Source of the DNA: Streptomyces sp. BHT-5-2 | Lineage (GTDB): Bacteria; Actinomycetota; Actinomycetes; Streptomycetales; Streptomycetaceae | DNA: 64,000 nucleotides | Direction: 5' to 3' | NCBI RefSeq assembly: GCF_019774615.1 | Contig: NZ_CP081496.1 | Span: forward strand, 6,014,001-6,078,000 | In this document: in pieces, positions 51,594 to 61,200 of the stretch | Layout of the letters: each line of letters opens with the position of its first letter | Numbering within the stretch: position 1 is the first letter of the stretch | Program-made: the position numbers and the translations under genes | Notes under the pieces: generated by a model | Databases searched by the model: none | Told to the model about the DNA's origin: nothing | What the model saw: only the letters and a program-made list of their open reading frames with translations

Positions 51594-52613
51594 TCAGATC
51601 TTCAGGGTGGCCGCCACCGGCCGGTGGTCGCTGCCGGTGGCCGGCAGCACCCACGCCCTGACCGGGTCGATGCCCTTCACCAGGATCTGGTCGATCCGGG
51701 CCATCGGGAAGCCGGCCGGCCAGCTGAAGCCGAAGCCGTCGCCCGCGGCACCCTGGGCGGAGCGCAGCTGGGAGGTGAGCGGGGCCAGCGAGCGGTCGTT
51801 CATGGTGCCGTTGAGGTCGCCCAGGAGCACGACCTGGTGGACCGGGTCGGCGGCGATCGCCTCGCCCAGCGCCTGGGCGCTGCCGTCGCGCTGGTTGGCG
51901 GTGAAGCCCTTGTCGACGTGGACCCGCACCGAGGGCATGTGGGCGACGTAGACCGCGACCTGCCGGCCGTCGGGGGCGCTGACGGTGGCGCGCAGCGCCC
52001 GCACCCAGCCGATCTTGATGTCCACGGGGCGGGTGTCGGCCAGCGGCCGCTTGCTCCACAGGCCGACGGTGCCCTGCACGGTGTGGTACGGGTAGGCGGC
52101 GGCAAGTCCCTTGCGGTACACGGGAAGTGCGGGGCCGGTCAGCTCCTCCAGGGCGACCACGTCGGCGCCGGACGCCACGACGTCCCGGGCGGTGGCCGCC
52201 GGGTCGGCGTTGTCCGCGTCGACGTTGTGGCTGAGCACCGTCAGATTGCCGCCGGTGCCGGACTTGTCGGTGATCTGTCCGCCGAAGAGGCTGACCCAGG
52301 CGAACACCGGCAGCACCAGCGCCACCAGCGCGGTCGCCGAGCGGCGCAGCAGGGCGCAGAGCAGCAGCAGCGGGATGCCCAGCCCCAGCCACGGCAGGAA
52401 GGTCTCCAGCAGACTCCCCAGGTTTCCCACGGAGTTGGGGATCCGGGCGTGCAGCAGCAGCGCCAGCCCGAGGAGCACCGCGAGCACCGCGAGGACGATG
52501 CCGCGCCGCCACATCCCTTCGCGGCGCCACCAGTTCCGCAGCCGCCCGGACCGGGAACCGGCCCGCTCGGGCCCCCGGCCCTGTCCCGGCTCCGTCATGT
52601 ACGCCTGCGCCAT
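51594..52613 (-). CDS. Membrane-anchored endonuclease/exonuclease/phosphatase-family protein
   Basis: A 339-aa protein with membrane helices at about 40-60 and 70-115, then an extracytoplasmic EEP domain. Hallmarks are LTVLSHNVDADN, VALEELTGP (metal Glu), VAVYVAHMPSVRVH, LLGDLNGTMND (metal Asp/Asn) and the terminal TGSDHRPVAATL (catalytic His). Such surface EEP proteins may act on nucleic acid or phospho-lipid head groups; the substrate is unknown. The start is taken at ATG 52613 (MAQAYMTEPG); an in-frame start 15 codons upstream is less likely. A TetR gene follows at 52822 on the same strand. Confidence 0.88.
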   Translation of the reverse strand: MAQAYMTEPGQGRGPERAGSRSGRLRNWWRREGMWRRGIVLAVLAVLLGLALLLHARIPNSVGNLGSLLETFLPWLGLGIPLLLLCALLRRSATALVALVLPVFAWVSLFGGQITDKSGTGGNLTVLSHNVDADNADPAATARDVVASGADVVALEELTGPALPVYRKGLAAAYPYHTVQGTVGLWSKRPLADTRPVDIKIGWVRALRATVSAPDGRQVAVYVAHMPSVRVHVDKGFTANQRDGSAQALGEAIAADPVHQVVLLGDLNGTMNDRSLAPLTSQLRSAQGAAGDGFGFSWPAGFPMARIDQILVKGIDPVRAWVLPATGSDHRPVAATLKI

Positions 52614-52821
52614 ACCGCTGTCCTCACTGCCTTGCCGCCCTGCTCCGGTGCGCCTCACCTGTGATCTTCGACCCTAGGTGATGGCCGTGAAACGCGTTCT
52701 TAGATCCGTCTTGCGACGCATCCGGCTCCGCGTTCCCGCTGGAGAGGACGGTGGGCCCGTGGCACCGGGTTCCGATGCGGGCGTTCGTGACGGCGGCTGT
52801 GACAGAACGGGCATGGTCCGG

Positions 52822-53487
52822 TCATACGCGACCGGGCTCCGCCGTCGCCCGCGGCCGGACGCCGTCCAGCACCGCGTCGACGATGTCCTCGGCGAGCCCC
52901 TCGGGCAGTTCCTTCCACTCGTGCAGGAGGGCGCGGGCCAGCAAGGGGCCGACGAAGAGGTCGGCGAGGGTCTCCAGGTCCTGGTCGGCGCGGATCTCGC
53001 CGCCGGCCACCCCGCGCCGGAGCACCGCGAGCAGCGCCTCGTGCCGGGCCCGGACGACCGTCGTGTGGTACTCCGCCCACAGCTCGGGCTGGGACCGGAC
53101 GTGGCTGACGACGGTGCGCAGCACGGCCGAACTGCGCTGGGACAGGCCGCGGCGGCGCAGGAACTCCAGCAGCCGCACCAGGTCCTCGCGGACCGAACCG
53201 CCGTCCAGCGGCGGGCAGGGCGCGTCCAGCGACCGCATCACATCGAGCATCAGCGCGCTCTTGCCGGACCAGCGGCGGTAGAGGGTGGCCTTGCCCACCC
53301 CCGCCTCCCGGGCGATCCGCTCCATGGACAGCTCGCCTATCGCCACGCCGTCCTCGATCAGCCGGAGCACCGCCTCGACGATGGCGGAGTCGGCCGCGGC
53401 GCTGCGCGGGCGGCCCGGACGCCGGGGGGCCACCGCACCCGCTCGCGCCCCGGCCACCCGTCCGCGGTCTTCCGCCACCCGGCTCAT
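52822..53487 (-). CDS. TetR-family repressor of the MFS efflux operon
   Basis: A 221-aa regulator. The N-terminal arm is Arg/Pro-rich (APRRPGRPRSAAADSAI), followed by the HTH (IGELSMERIAREAGVGKATL, then YRRWSGKSALM). The C-terminal ligand domain has VVSHVRSQPELWAEYHTTVV. The ATG overlaps the MFS stop as ATGA, so it is the second gene of that operon. The dyad at 55157-55175, just upstream of the MFS start, is the probable operator, giving negative autoregulation by drug-type ligands. Ligand unknown. Confidence 0.93.
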   Translation of the reverse strand: MSRVAEDRGRVAGARAGAVAPRRPGRPRSAAADSAIVEAVLRLIEDGVAIGELSMERIAREAGVGKATLYRRWSGKSALMLDVMRSLDAPCPPLDGGSVREDLVRLLEFLRRRGLSQRSSAVLRTVVSHVRSQPELWAEYHTTVVRARHEALLAVLRRGVAGGEIRADQDLETLADLFVGPLLARALLHEWKELPEGLAEDIVDAVLDGVRPRATAEPGRV

Positions 53488-55133
53488 CGTGCTGCGCCCG
53501 CCTTCCGTCCGTCCCTCGGCTCCGCGGCGTGCGGGGCCGGGCCCATTTTGCCCGGCAGGAACGCGGCGACGATCACCGCCCCGAGCACCGAGACGGCCGC
53601 CGAGCCCAGCGCGGTGACGTGCATGGCGTGCAGGAAGGCGTCGTCGGCCTTGATCGTCAGCACGCGGGCGGGCAGCGGGCGCAGCCGGGCGGCGAGGCCG
53701 AGGGTGGCCTCGATGGACTCGCCGGCCGCGGCCCGCACCGGGTCGGGGACCCCGCGCAGCGCGTCGAGGCTGCCCTGGATGCCGGTGCGGTAGCTGGTCG
53801 ACAGCAGCGAACCCAGGACGGCGACGCCGAGGGTGCCGCCGACCTGCCGGAAGATGTTGTTGAGCGCCGAGCCGGAGCCGGCCTTCTCACGCGGCAGCGA
53901 CTGCATGATCGTGACGGTGACCGGCGGCATGATGTGCGCCATGCCGGTGCCCTGGAGGAAGAACAGCAGCTCCAGCACCCAGATCGGGGTGTCGGTACCC
54001 AGCAGCAGCATCCCGGCCATGGTGACGGCCACCACCAGCATGCCGACGGTGCACACCGCGCGGGCCCCGAAGCGGTCCACCGCGAGCCGGGCCCGGGGCG
54101 CGAAGACCAACTGGGCGGCGGCCAGCGGCAGGATCAGCAGCCCGGACTCCAGCGGGCTGTAGCCGCGCACGCTCTGGACGTAGAAGACGATGAAGAACGT
54201 GACGCCCATCAGCGCGAAGAAGACCAGCGCGATGGCGGCGACGGCGGCCGAGAAGGCCGGTTTGCGGAACTGGCCGATGTCGATGGACGGGTGGTCGCTG
54301 CGCTTCTGGTGGACGACGAACGCGGTCAGCACCAACAGGCCGCTCAGCACCGTGGCCAGCACCCGGGGGGCGGTGAAGTCGGCGAGCTGGCCGCCCTTGA
54401 TGATCCCGTAGACCAGCAGGACCAGGCCGACCACCGAGAGCAGCACGCCGACCGGGTCCAGCCTCCCTGGGGCGGGGTCCTTGGAGTCGGGCACCAGGAT
54501 CACCATGACGGCCAGCGCGATCAGCACGATCGGGACGTTGACGAGGAAGACCGAGCCCCACCAGAAGTGGTCGAGCAGCAGCCCGCCGGCGATCGGGCCG
54601 ATGGCGATGGCCAGCCCCACGCCGCCGGCCCAGATGCCGATCGCCCGGGGCTGCTCCTCGCGGTCGAAGACGTTCATCAGGATGGCGAGGGTGGCCGGCA
54701 TGACGAAGGCGCCGCCCAGGCCCATCAGGGCGCGGAAGGCGATGAGCTGGTGGGGCGAGGAGGAGACCGCGGCGAGCACCGAGCCGGTGCCGAAGACCGC
54801 CAGGCCGAAGAGGAGGACCTTCTTCCGGCCGAGGCGGTCGCCGAGCAGGCCGGAGGTGAACAGCAGCCCGGCGAAGACCAGCGTGTAGGAGTTGATCGCC
54901 CACTCCAGCTCGCTCTGGGTGGCGCCGAGGCCCGCCGGGGCCGGGGTCGCGATGGTCTTCATCGCGACGTTGAGGATGGAGTTGTCCAGCACCACGATCA
55001 GCAGGCTGAGCATCAGCACGGAGAGGATCAGCCAGCGCCTGCGGTGGATGTGCGCGGGGATACGGGAGGCGGCGGAGGCGCCGCAGGGACCGGGAGCGCC
55101 GGGTGCGCCCGGCGGGGTCGGTGAGGTGGCCAT
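53484..55133 (-). CDS. MFS efflux transporter, DHA2 (EmrB/QacA) family
   Basis: A 549-aa 14-helix drug:H+ antiporter. Helix 1 has LIVVLDNSILNVAM (motif D1, LDxTIVNVALP-like). The loop 2-3 motif GDRLGRKKVLLFGL (motif A) and helix 5 IGIWAGGVGLAIAIGPIAGG (motif C, antiporter) follow, then the EmrB-like NNIFRQVGGTLGVAVLG. The start at ATG 55133 (MATSPTPP) lies 24 bp from the operator dyad; an in-frame ATG 22 codons earlier would place the operator inside the gene. Co-transcribed with its TetR. Expected to export a toxic or secondary metabolite. Confidence 0.93.
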   Translation of the reverse strand: MATSPTPPGAPGAPGPCGASAASRIPAHIHRRRWLILSVLMLSLLIVVLDNSILNVAMKTIATPAPAGLGATQSELEWAINSYTLVFAGLLFTSGLLGDRLGRKKVLLFGLAVFGTGSVLAAVSSSPHQLIAFRALMGLGGAFVMPATLAILMNVFDREEQPRAIGIWAGGVGLAIAIGPIAGGLLLDHFWWGSVFLVNVPIVLIALAVMVILVPDSKDPAPGRLDPVGVLLSVVGLVLLVYGIIKGGQLADFTAPRVLATVLSGLLVLTAFVVHQKRSDHPSIDIGQFRKPAFSAAVAAIALVFFALMGVTFFIVFYVQSVRGYSPLESGLLILPLAAAQLVFAPRARLAVDRFGARAVCTVGMLVVAVTMAGMLLLGTDTPIWVLELLFFLQGTGMAHIMPPVTVTIMQSLPREKAGSGSALNNIFRQVGGTLGVAVLGSLLSTSYRTGIQGSLDALRGVPDPVRAAAGESIEATLGLAARLRPLPARVLTIKADDAFLHAMHVTALGSAAVSVLGAVIVAAFLPGKMGPAPHAAEPRDGRKAGAAR

Positions 55134-55156
55134 GGCGTCACCATACGCTCGTTGCG

Positions 55157-55175
55157 ATACGGAACCGTTTCGTAT
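55157..55175. promoter_or_regulatory. TetR operator of the DHA2 exporter operon
   Basis: ATACGGAAC-C-GTTTCGTAT is a 9-1-9 dyad with 8 of 9 matching pairs, 24 bp upstream of the ATG at 55133. ATACGAAAC/GTTTCGTAT-type palindromes are classic TetR-family sites, and the coupled TetR gene is the obvious ligand-responsive binder. Confidence 0.7.
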
Positions 55176-55393
55176 TGGTGAGTCGCCGCCCGAGGCCACC
55201 GGTTCGCCGGAGCGGCCCGGCCGCCGGCGGGCCTGCCGCCCCCTTCCACCTGCGCCTTCTCCCCCGCCCCCGGGGCGGCTCCGCCCGAGCGGGTCCCGCC
55301 CCCTTTTGCTCCCCGGGCACCCCGTGCCAGCATGGACGGGAGTCCGGAGACACCGTCAGGGTGCTTCGAGATGAGGAAACAGGAGCCGTCACC

Positions 55394-56317
55394 ATGACGC
55401 AGCTTTCGCCTGCCCAGAAGCCGGCCGCAGGGGCCGCCGCCGAGCCCGCCGACAAGGCCGCCGGGCCCGGCCGGCCCGCCAAGGACAACCCCAAGGCGCT
55501 CTACGGAGGCACCGCCTCGCGCCGCCTCACCGTCCGCGACATCGCCGCCGCCAAGGAGCGCGGCGAGAAGTGGCCGATGCTCACCGCCTACGACGCGATG
55601 ACCGCCTCGGTCTTCGACGAGTCCGGTATCCCGGTGCTGCTCGTCGGCGACTCGATGGGCAACTGCCACCTCGGCTACGAGTCCACCGTGCCGGTCACGC
55701 TGGACGAGATCACCATGCTGTCCGCGGCGGTGGTCCGCGGCACCAAGCGCGCCCTGGTCGTCGCCGACCTGCCGTTCGGCTCGTACCAGGAGGGCCCGGT
55801 CCAGGCGCTGCGCAGCGCCACCCGGCTGGTCAAGGAGGCCGGGGTGGGCGCCGTCAAGCTGGAGGGCGGGGAGCGCTCCGCGCACCAGGTGGAGCTGCTG
55901 GTCTCGTCCGGCATCCCGGTGATGGCGCACGTCGGGCTGACCCCGCAGTCGGTGCACGCCTTCGGCGGCTACCCGGTCCAGGGCCGCGGCGAGGAGGCCG
56001 CCCAGCAACTGCTGCGGGACGCCAAGGCGGTGCAGGACGCCGGGGCGTTCGCGGTGGTCCTGGAGGCGGTGCCGGCCGAGCTGGCGGCCGAGGTCACCCG
56101 CTCGCTGCACATCCCGACCGTCGGCATCGGCGCCGGCGTCGAGTGCGACGCCCAGGTGCTGGTGTGGACCGACATGGCCGGCTTCACCGCCGGCCGGGTG
56201 CCGCGGTTCGTCAAGCAGTACCTCCGACTGCGGGAGCTGCTCGGCGACGCGGCCCGGGAGTTCGCCGAGGACGTGGTCGGCGGCGCCTTCCCGGCCGAGG
56301 AGCACACCTTCCACTGA
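55394..56317 (+). CDS. panB: Ketopantoate hydroxymethyltransferase
   Basis: A 307-aa TIM-barrel enzyme that adds a hydroxymethyl group from methylene-tetrahydrofolate to 2-ketoisovalerate, the first committed step of pantothenate and CoA synthesis. MLTAYDAMTASVFDESGIPV, LLVGDSMGNCHLGYEST, VKLEGGERSAHQVELLVSSG and IPVMAHVGLTPQSV are diagnostic. An extra N-terminal low-complexity stretch (about 35 residues, Ala/Pro/Lys-rich) explains the length over the usual 265. The ATG at 55394 follows AGGAG. A stable hairpin after the stop suggests a monocistronic transcript. Confidence 0.97.
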   Translation: MTQLSPAQKPAAGAAAEPADKAAGPGRPAKDNPKALYGGTASRRLTVRDIAAAKERGEKWPMLTAYDAMTASVFDESGIPVLLVGDSMGNCHLGYESTVPVTLDEITMLSAAVVRGTKRALVVADLPFGSYQEGPVQALRSATRLVKEAGVGAVKLEGGERSAHQVELLVSSGIPVMAHVGLTPQSVHAFGGYPVQGRGEEAAQQLLRDAKAVQDAGAFAVVLEAVPAELAAEVTRSLHIPTVGIGAGVECDAQVLVWTDMAGFTAGRVPRFVKQYLRLRELLGDAAREFAEDVVGGAFPAEEHTFH

Positions 56318-56330
56318 GGCCCGGCCGACG

Positions 56331-56368
56331 GGCCGCCGACGCCCGGTCGCATCGGGCTGTCGGCGGCC
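56331..56368 (+). terminator. Hairpin after panB
   Basis: GGCCGCCGAC (56331-56340) pairs perfectly with GTCGGCGGCC (56359-56368), and an inner GCCCG/CGGGC stem (56341-56345 / 56353-56357) extends it. It lies between panB and the ABC exporter. Confidence 0.6.
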
Positions 56369-56408
56369 TGTCGGTGCGTTGTCGGTGGCGTCCGGCACCT
56401 TTGAGGGC

Positions 56409-57446
56409 ATGACGCGACAGACGATAACCACCAGGGGCGGCAACGCCGTGGAGGTGCGCGGTCTGGTCAAGCACTTCGGCGAGGTCAAGGCCGTCGACGG
56501 GGTGGACCTGGACGTGCGGGAGGGCACCGTGCTCGGTGTCCTCGGCCCCAACGGCGCGGGGAAGACCACCCTCGTCCGCTGCCTGTCCACGCTCCTGGTG
56601 CCGGACGCCGGCCGCGCCGTGGTGGCCGGCTGCGACGTGGTGCGCCAACCCCGCGCGCTGCGCCGCCGGATCGGCCTGACCGGGCAGTACGCCTCGGTCG
56701 ACGAGAAGCTCTCCGGGTGGGAGAACCTCTACATGATCGGGCGGCTGCTGGACCTCTCCCGCAAGGAGGCCCGCGGCCGCGCGGACGAGATGCTGGAGCG
56801 GTTCTCGCTCACCGAGGCCGCCAAGCGGCCCGCGGCCAAGTACTCCGGCGGTATGCGCCGGCGGCTGGACCTGGCCGCCTCGATGATCGGCCGCCCGGCG
56901 GTCCTCTATCTGGACGAGCCGACCACCGGCCTGGACCCCCGCACCCGCAACGAGGTGTGGGAGGAGGTCCAGCGGATGGTGCGCGAGGGCGCGACGGTGC
57001 TGCTGACGACGCAGTACATGGAAGAGGCCGAGCAGTTGGCGGACGAGCTGACCGTGATCGACCGCGGCCGGGTGATCGCCGAGGGCCGGGTCGACGAGCT
57101 CAAGGCGAAGGTCGGCGGGCGGACGCTGCAGATCCGGCCGAGCGACGCCGGCGAGCTGGACCGGATGGTCGGCGCCGTCGCGCAGGCCGGTCTGGACGGC
57201 ATCGCGGGCGCGACGGCCGACCACGACGGGGGCGTGGTCAACGTCCCGATCACCAGCGACGAGCAGCTGACCGCGGTGGTCGACGTGCTCGGCCGGCGGG
57301 GCTTCTCACTCGCCGGGATCTCCACCCATCTGCCCAGCCTGGACGAGGTGTTCCTGGCCATCACGGGCGAGAAGACGTCCGACGCGGCGGACGGCGGCAC
57401 GGCCGGCGACGCCGCCGACCGGCAGTACGCGGAGGTGACGGCATGA
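56409..57446 (+). CDS. ABC exporter ATP-binding protein, DrrA type
   Basis: A 345-aa ATPase. Walker A is GPNGAGKTTL (about 45-54), the signature is YSGGMRRRLDLA (about 148), Walker B is VLYLDEPTTGLD (about 168), and the D-loop and H-switch region TTQYMEEAEQL follow. The C-terminal 100 residues are the DUF4162-like extension typical of DrrA. ATG at 56409 is preferred to an upstream GTG. It ends in ATGA overlap with the permease. DrrAB pairs export antibiotics or lipids. Confidence 0.95.
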   Translation: MTRQTITTRGGNAVEVRGLVKHFGEVKAVDGVDLDVREGTVLGVLGPNGAGKTTLVRCLSTLLVPDAGRAVVAGCDVVRQPRALRRRIGLTGQYASVDEKLSGWENLYMIGRLLDLSRKEARGRADEMLERFSLTEAAKRPAAKYSGGMRRRLDLAASMIGRPAVLYLDEPTTGLDPRTRNEVWEEVQRMVREGATVLLTTQYMEEAEQLADELTVIDRGRVIAEGRVDELKAKVGGRTLQIRPSDAGELDRMVGAVAQAGLDGIAGATADHDGGVVNVPITSDEQLTAVVDVLGRRGFSLAGISTHLPSLDEVFLAITGEKTSDAADGGTAGDAADRQYAEVTA

Positions 57447-58273
57447 GTGCCGCGACGATGACGGCGCCGGTCGGGAAGGCCGGCGCGGACGAGGGCCGGA
57501 TCGGGCTCCGGAGCAATCTGCGGCACATCGGCGCGCTGGTCCGGCGCAACCTCGTCCAGATCAAGAACGACCCGCAGACGCTGTTCGACGTCCTCCTGAT
57601 GCCGGTCATCTTCATCCTGCTGTTCGTCTACGTCTTCGGCGGCGCCATCGCCGGCAAGGGCCACCAGCAGGAGTACGTGCAGTATCTGGTGCCCGGCATG
57701 ATGGCGATGATGGGCATGAACATCGCCATGGCGGTGGGCACCGGCGTCAACGAGGACTTCCGCAAGGGCGTGATGGACCGCTTCCGGACGATGCCGATCG
57801 CCCGGTCCTCGGTCCTGATAGCCAAGATCGTGGTCGAGGTCGGCCGGATGCTGCTGGCCACCTCGATCCTGCTGGCCATGGGCTTCCTGCTGGGCCTCGA
57901 AATACGCGGCTCGCTACTGGAGTTCGCCGGCGCGATCGCCCTGTCCACGGTGTTCGGCGCCGCCCTGATGTGGATCTTCATCCTGCTGGGACTCAGCGTG
58001 CAGACGCCGCAGGCGGTGCAGGGCATGGCGATGCTGGTGCTGATGCCGCTCCAGTTCGGCTCGTCGATCTTCGCGCCGACGACGTCGATGCCCGGCTGGC
58101 TGGAGGGCTTCACCAAGGTCAACCCGCTGTCCAACCTCGCCGACGCGGCCCGCTCGCTGATCAACGGCCAAGGCCCGGTGGCCCATCCGACACTGATCAC
58201 CCTCGGCTGGACGGTCGCCATCACCGCCGTCACCATGCCGCTCGCGGTCAGGAAGTTCCGCTCCAAGACCTGA
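57443..58273 (+). CDS. ABC-2 type exporter permease, DrrB type
   Basis: A 276-aa membrane protein with about six helices. The cytoplasmic lead-in ALVRRNLVQIKNDPQTLFDV is followed by helix 1 (LLMPVIFILLFVYVFGGAIA), then VNEDFRKGVMDRFRTMPIAR (the ABC-2 coupling signature) and SSIFAPTTSMPGWLEGFTKV near the last helices. Its start overlaps the DrrA stop. It would pair with the ATPase as a homodimeric exporter. The convergent regulator at 58280 stops only 6 bp beyond its end, with no terminator between. Confidence 0.95.
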   Translation: MSAATMTAPVGKAGADEGRIGLRSNLRHIGALVRRNLVQIKNDPQTLFDVLLMPVIFILLFVYVFGGAIAGKGHQQEYVQYLVPGMMAMMGMNIAMAVGTGVNEDFRKGVMDRFRTMPIARSSVLIAKIVVEVGRMLLATSILLAMGFLLGLEIRGSLLEFAGAIALSTVFGAALMWIFILLGLSVQTPQAVQGMAMLVLMPLQFGSSIFAPTTSMPGWLEGFTKVNPLSNLADAARSLINGQGPVAHPTLITLGWTVAITAVTMPLAVRKFRSKT

Positions 58274-58279
58274 CGCGCG

Positions 58280-61200
58280 TCAGAGCAGGGCGACGGCCTC
58301 GTCCAGCGAGAGGTCGCCGCCCTCCGCATAGGCGGCCGCGTAGTCCGGGTCGGCCAGCAGCGCGCGGACGGCGGCCTCCGCGCGGGCCCGGCCCTCGCGG
58401 AGGGCCAGCGGCGGCACCTGCGCGCCGACCCGCAGGGCGTCGTGTGCGCCGATCAGCCGGGCCGCGTCCGCGGCTCCCGCCGCGCCGCGGACCGCCACCA
58501 GCCCCCGGGCGCCGGTCAGCAGCTGCACCACCGGCAGATCCGGGTCGACCACCTCCGCCAGCGGGTCCCGGGTCAGCTCCAGCACCCGCCGGATCCGCGG
58601 AAGGAGCTCCGCGCCGTGCCGCCCCTCGTCCACGTCCAGCGAGACCAGCATGCCGTCCAGCACCCCCAGGTAGAGATCCTGACCGTGCCCGGCGAACGCC
58701 TCCCGGACGAGGAGGAGTTCCCGGCGGGCCTCCTGGGTGCGCCCGGTGATCGACAGCTGTGCGGCCAGCACCATGCGGGTGAACGGCACCGCGTCCCGGC
58801 CGCTGTTGCGGTCCGCCGCCTCGGCCAGCACCTCCCGCAGCATCCGCTCGCCGTCGTCCGCCCGGCCGGCCTCGATCATCACGCCGCCCAGCCGGGCGCG
58901 CAGGGTCAGGGTCTGGCCGTGCGCGCCCAGCTCCTCGGCGTGCACCATCGCGGCCTTGTAGCAGCGCGTCGCGGCGTCGTACTCGCCGCGCCGCTCGGCG
59001 GTCTCGCCGCGGCCGGCCAGCGCCTCGGCCGCGCCCCAGGCGTCGCCCAGCCGGAGGAAGATCCGCAGGGCCTCGTCGGCGTCCCGGGTGGCCTGGCCAA
59101 GCCTGCCGCGGCGGTCGTTGAACACCCTGGAGCGCAGCTGGAGGACGTAGGCCAGCTCCCAGTCGTAGCCGAAGCCGCGGCACGCCTCGACCGCGCCGTC
59201 GAGGAGGCCGGCCAGGTCCTGCCAGCGGCCGGTGAGCAGCACCGCGAAGTACCACATGACCCCGGGCACCTTGCAGGTCTGCGGCATCCCGGCCCGGTAG
59301 GCGGCGATGATCCCGGACAGCTCCTCCTGCAGCTCCGGGCTGCGCAGCAGCTCCATGTCGCTGTCCGAGGCGGCCAGCGCCACCAGCCGGACCTGGCGGC
59401 GGGCCTCCGCGAGTTGCTCGGGGGCCATCGGCGGGGGCGCGTCGATGGGCTGCTCGTGCAGGTCGGGGGCGGGGACGACCGGCCGGGCGAACGGTCTGGG
59501 GCCCAGGGTGCCGGCGGCCTCGGCCCAGGTGTGGGCGTCGCCGCGGTGGTCGCGCAGGGACCAGAACCACTGGAGGGAGAGCACCAGGCACAGCGCCTCC
59601 TGCTCGTCGCCGGCGGCGACCGACCGGCGCAGTGCGGTGCGCAGGTTGTCGTGCTCCAGTTCCAGCCGGTCGATCGCGGCGCGCTGCCCGGGTCCGCGCA
59701 GCAACGGGTCGGTGGTGCGGGCCAGTTCGCGGTAGCAGACCAGGTGGCGGTGTTCGGCGTCGGTACGTTCCGCGGCCTCGTCCAGCCGCTCGCCGGCGTA
59801 CTCGGCGACCGTCTCCAGCAGCCGGTAGCGCATCTGCGGCCCGGCGGCCCCGGCGTCGCCGCCCGCGCCGTCCGGGTCGGCCACCACCAGCGACTTGTCG
59901 ATCAGCGAGCCGAGCAGCCCGGCGACCTCGTACGGCGCGACGCCGCCGCCCGCGCAGACCTCCTCCGCGGCGGCCAGGTCGCAGCCACCGGCGAAGACCG
60001 AGAGCCGGCGCAGTACCGCCCGCTCGGGCTCGTCGGTGAGGTCCCAGGACCAGTCCACCACCGCGCGCAGGGTCTGCTGACGCGGCAACAGGGTGCGGCT
60101 GCCGCTGGTCAGGAGCCGGAAGCGGTCGTCGAGCCGGTCGGCGAGCTGACGGGGTGTCATCAGGCGGAGCCGGGCGGCGGCGAGTTCGATCGCCAGCGGC
60201 AGACCGTCCAGCCGGCGGCAGATCTCGGCGCAGGCGGCCGTGGTCGCCTCGTCGGCGTCGACCCGGAAACCGGGGCGGGCGGCGGCCCCGCGGTCGGCCA
60301 GCAGGCGCAGCGCGACCGGGTCGGGCAGCGGCTCCACCGGCCGCAGCACCTCGCCCGGCACGGCCAGCGGCTCCCGGCTGGTGGCCAGCACCGTCACGCC
60401 CGGGCAGGCGGTGAGCAGCCGTTCGGCGAGCTCCGCGGCGGCGCCGACGACATGCTCGCAGTTGTCCAGGACCAGCAGCATCCGGCGGCCGGCGCAGTGT
60501 TCGGCGAGCCGGGCGTGCGGGTCGCGGACGGCGTGGTCGGTGGCGGCCCGCAGCCCTTCGGCGGTGGTGGCCCGGACGACGGTCTCGCGGGCCCCGAGCG
60601 CGGTCAGCACCGCCTCCGGCACCGTGCGCGGGTCGTCCACCGGGGCCAGCTCGGCCAGCCAGACGCCGTGCGGCCAGGCGTCCGGCCGGGCGGCCGCGGC
60701 GGTCTCGGCGCCCTCCTGGGAGAGCCGGGTCTTGCCGGCGCCGCCCGGGCCCAGCAGCGTCACCAGCCGGTGCGCGGCCAGGTCGGCGCGGAGCGCGGCC
60801 AGGTCCTGCTCCCGGCCGACGAAGGAGGTGAGGCGGGCCCGGAGGTTGCCGGGGCGGGCGGGGACGGCGGTGGCCGCCGCGCCCGCCGGGACCCGCGCGA
60901 GGTCCGGCCGGAGGAGTTCGGCGTGCAGGGCGCGCAGCTCCGGGCCGGGGTCGGCGCCCAGCCGCTCGGCGAGGCCGGTGCGTATCCCCTCGTACGCGGC
61001 GAGCGCCTCGGCGGTGCGGCCGGCGGCGCGCAGGGCACGCAGCCGCAGCGCCTGCAGGGGCTCGTCCAGCGGGTGGTCCTGGCACAGCGCGGTCAGGGTG
61101 GGCAGCGCCCGGGCGGCGCGGCCCAGGGCGAGTTCGGCGGCGAGACGGGTGCGCCGGGCGTCCAGCCGGCGGCTCTCGGCGCGGGCCGCCTCGACGGCCG

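Noticed and set aside
53529..55124. 531-aa + strand ORF opposite the DHA2 exporter
   Set aside because: Arg/Gln/Asp/His-rich low-complexity translation antisense to a clear 14-helix transporter.
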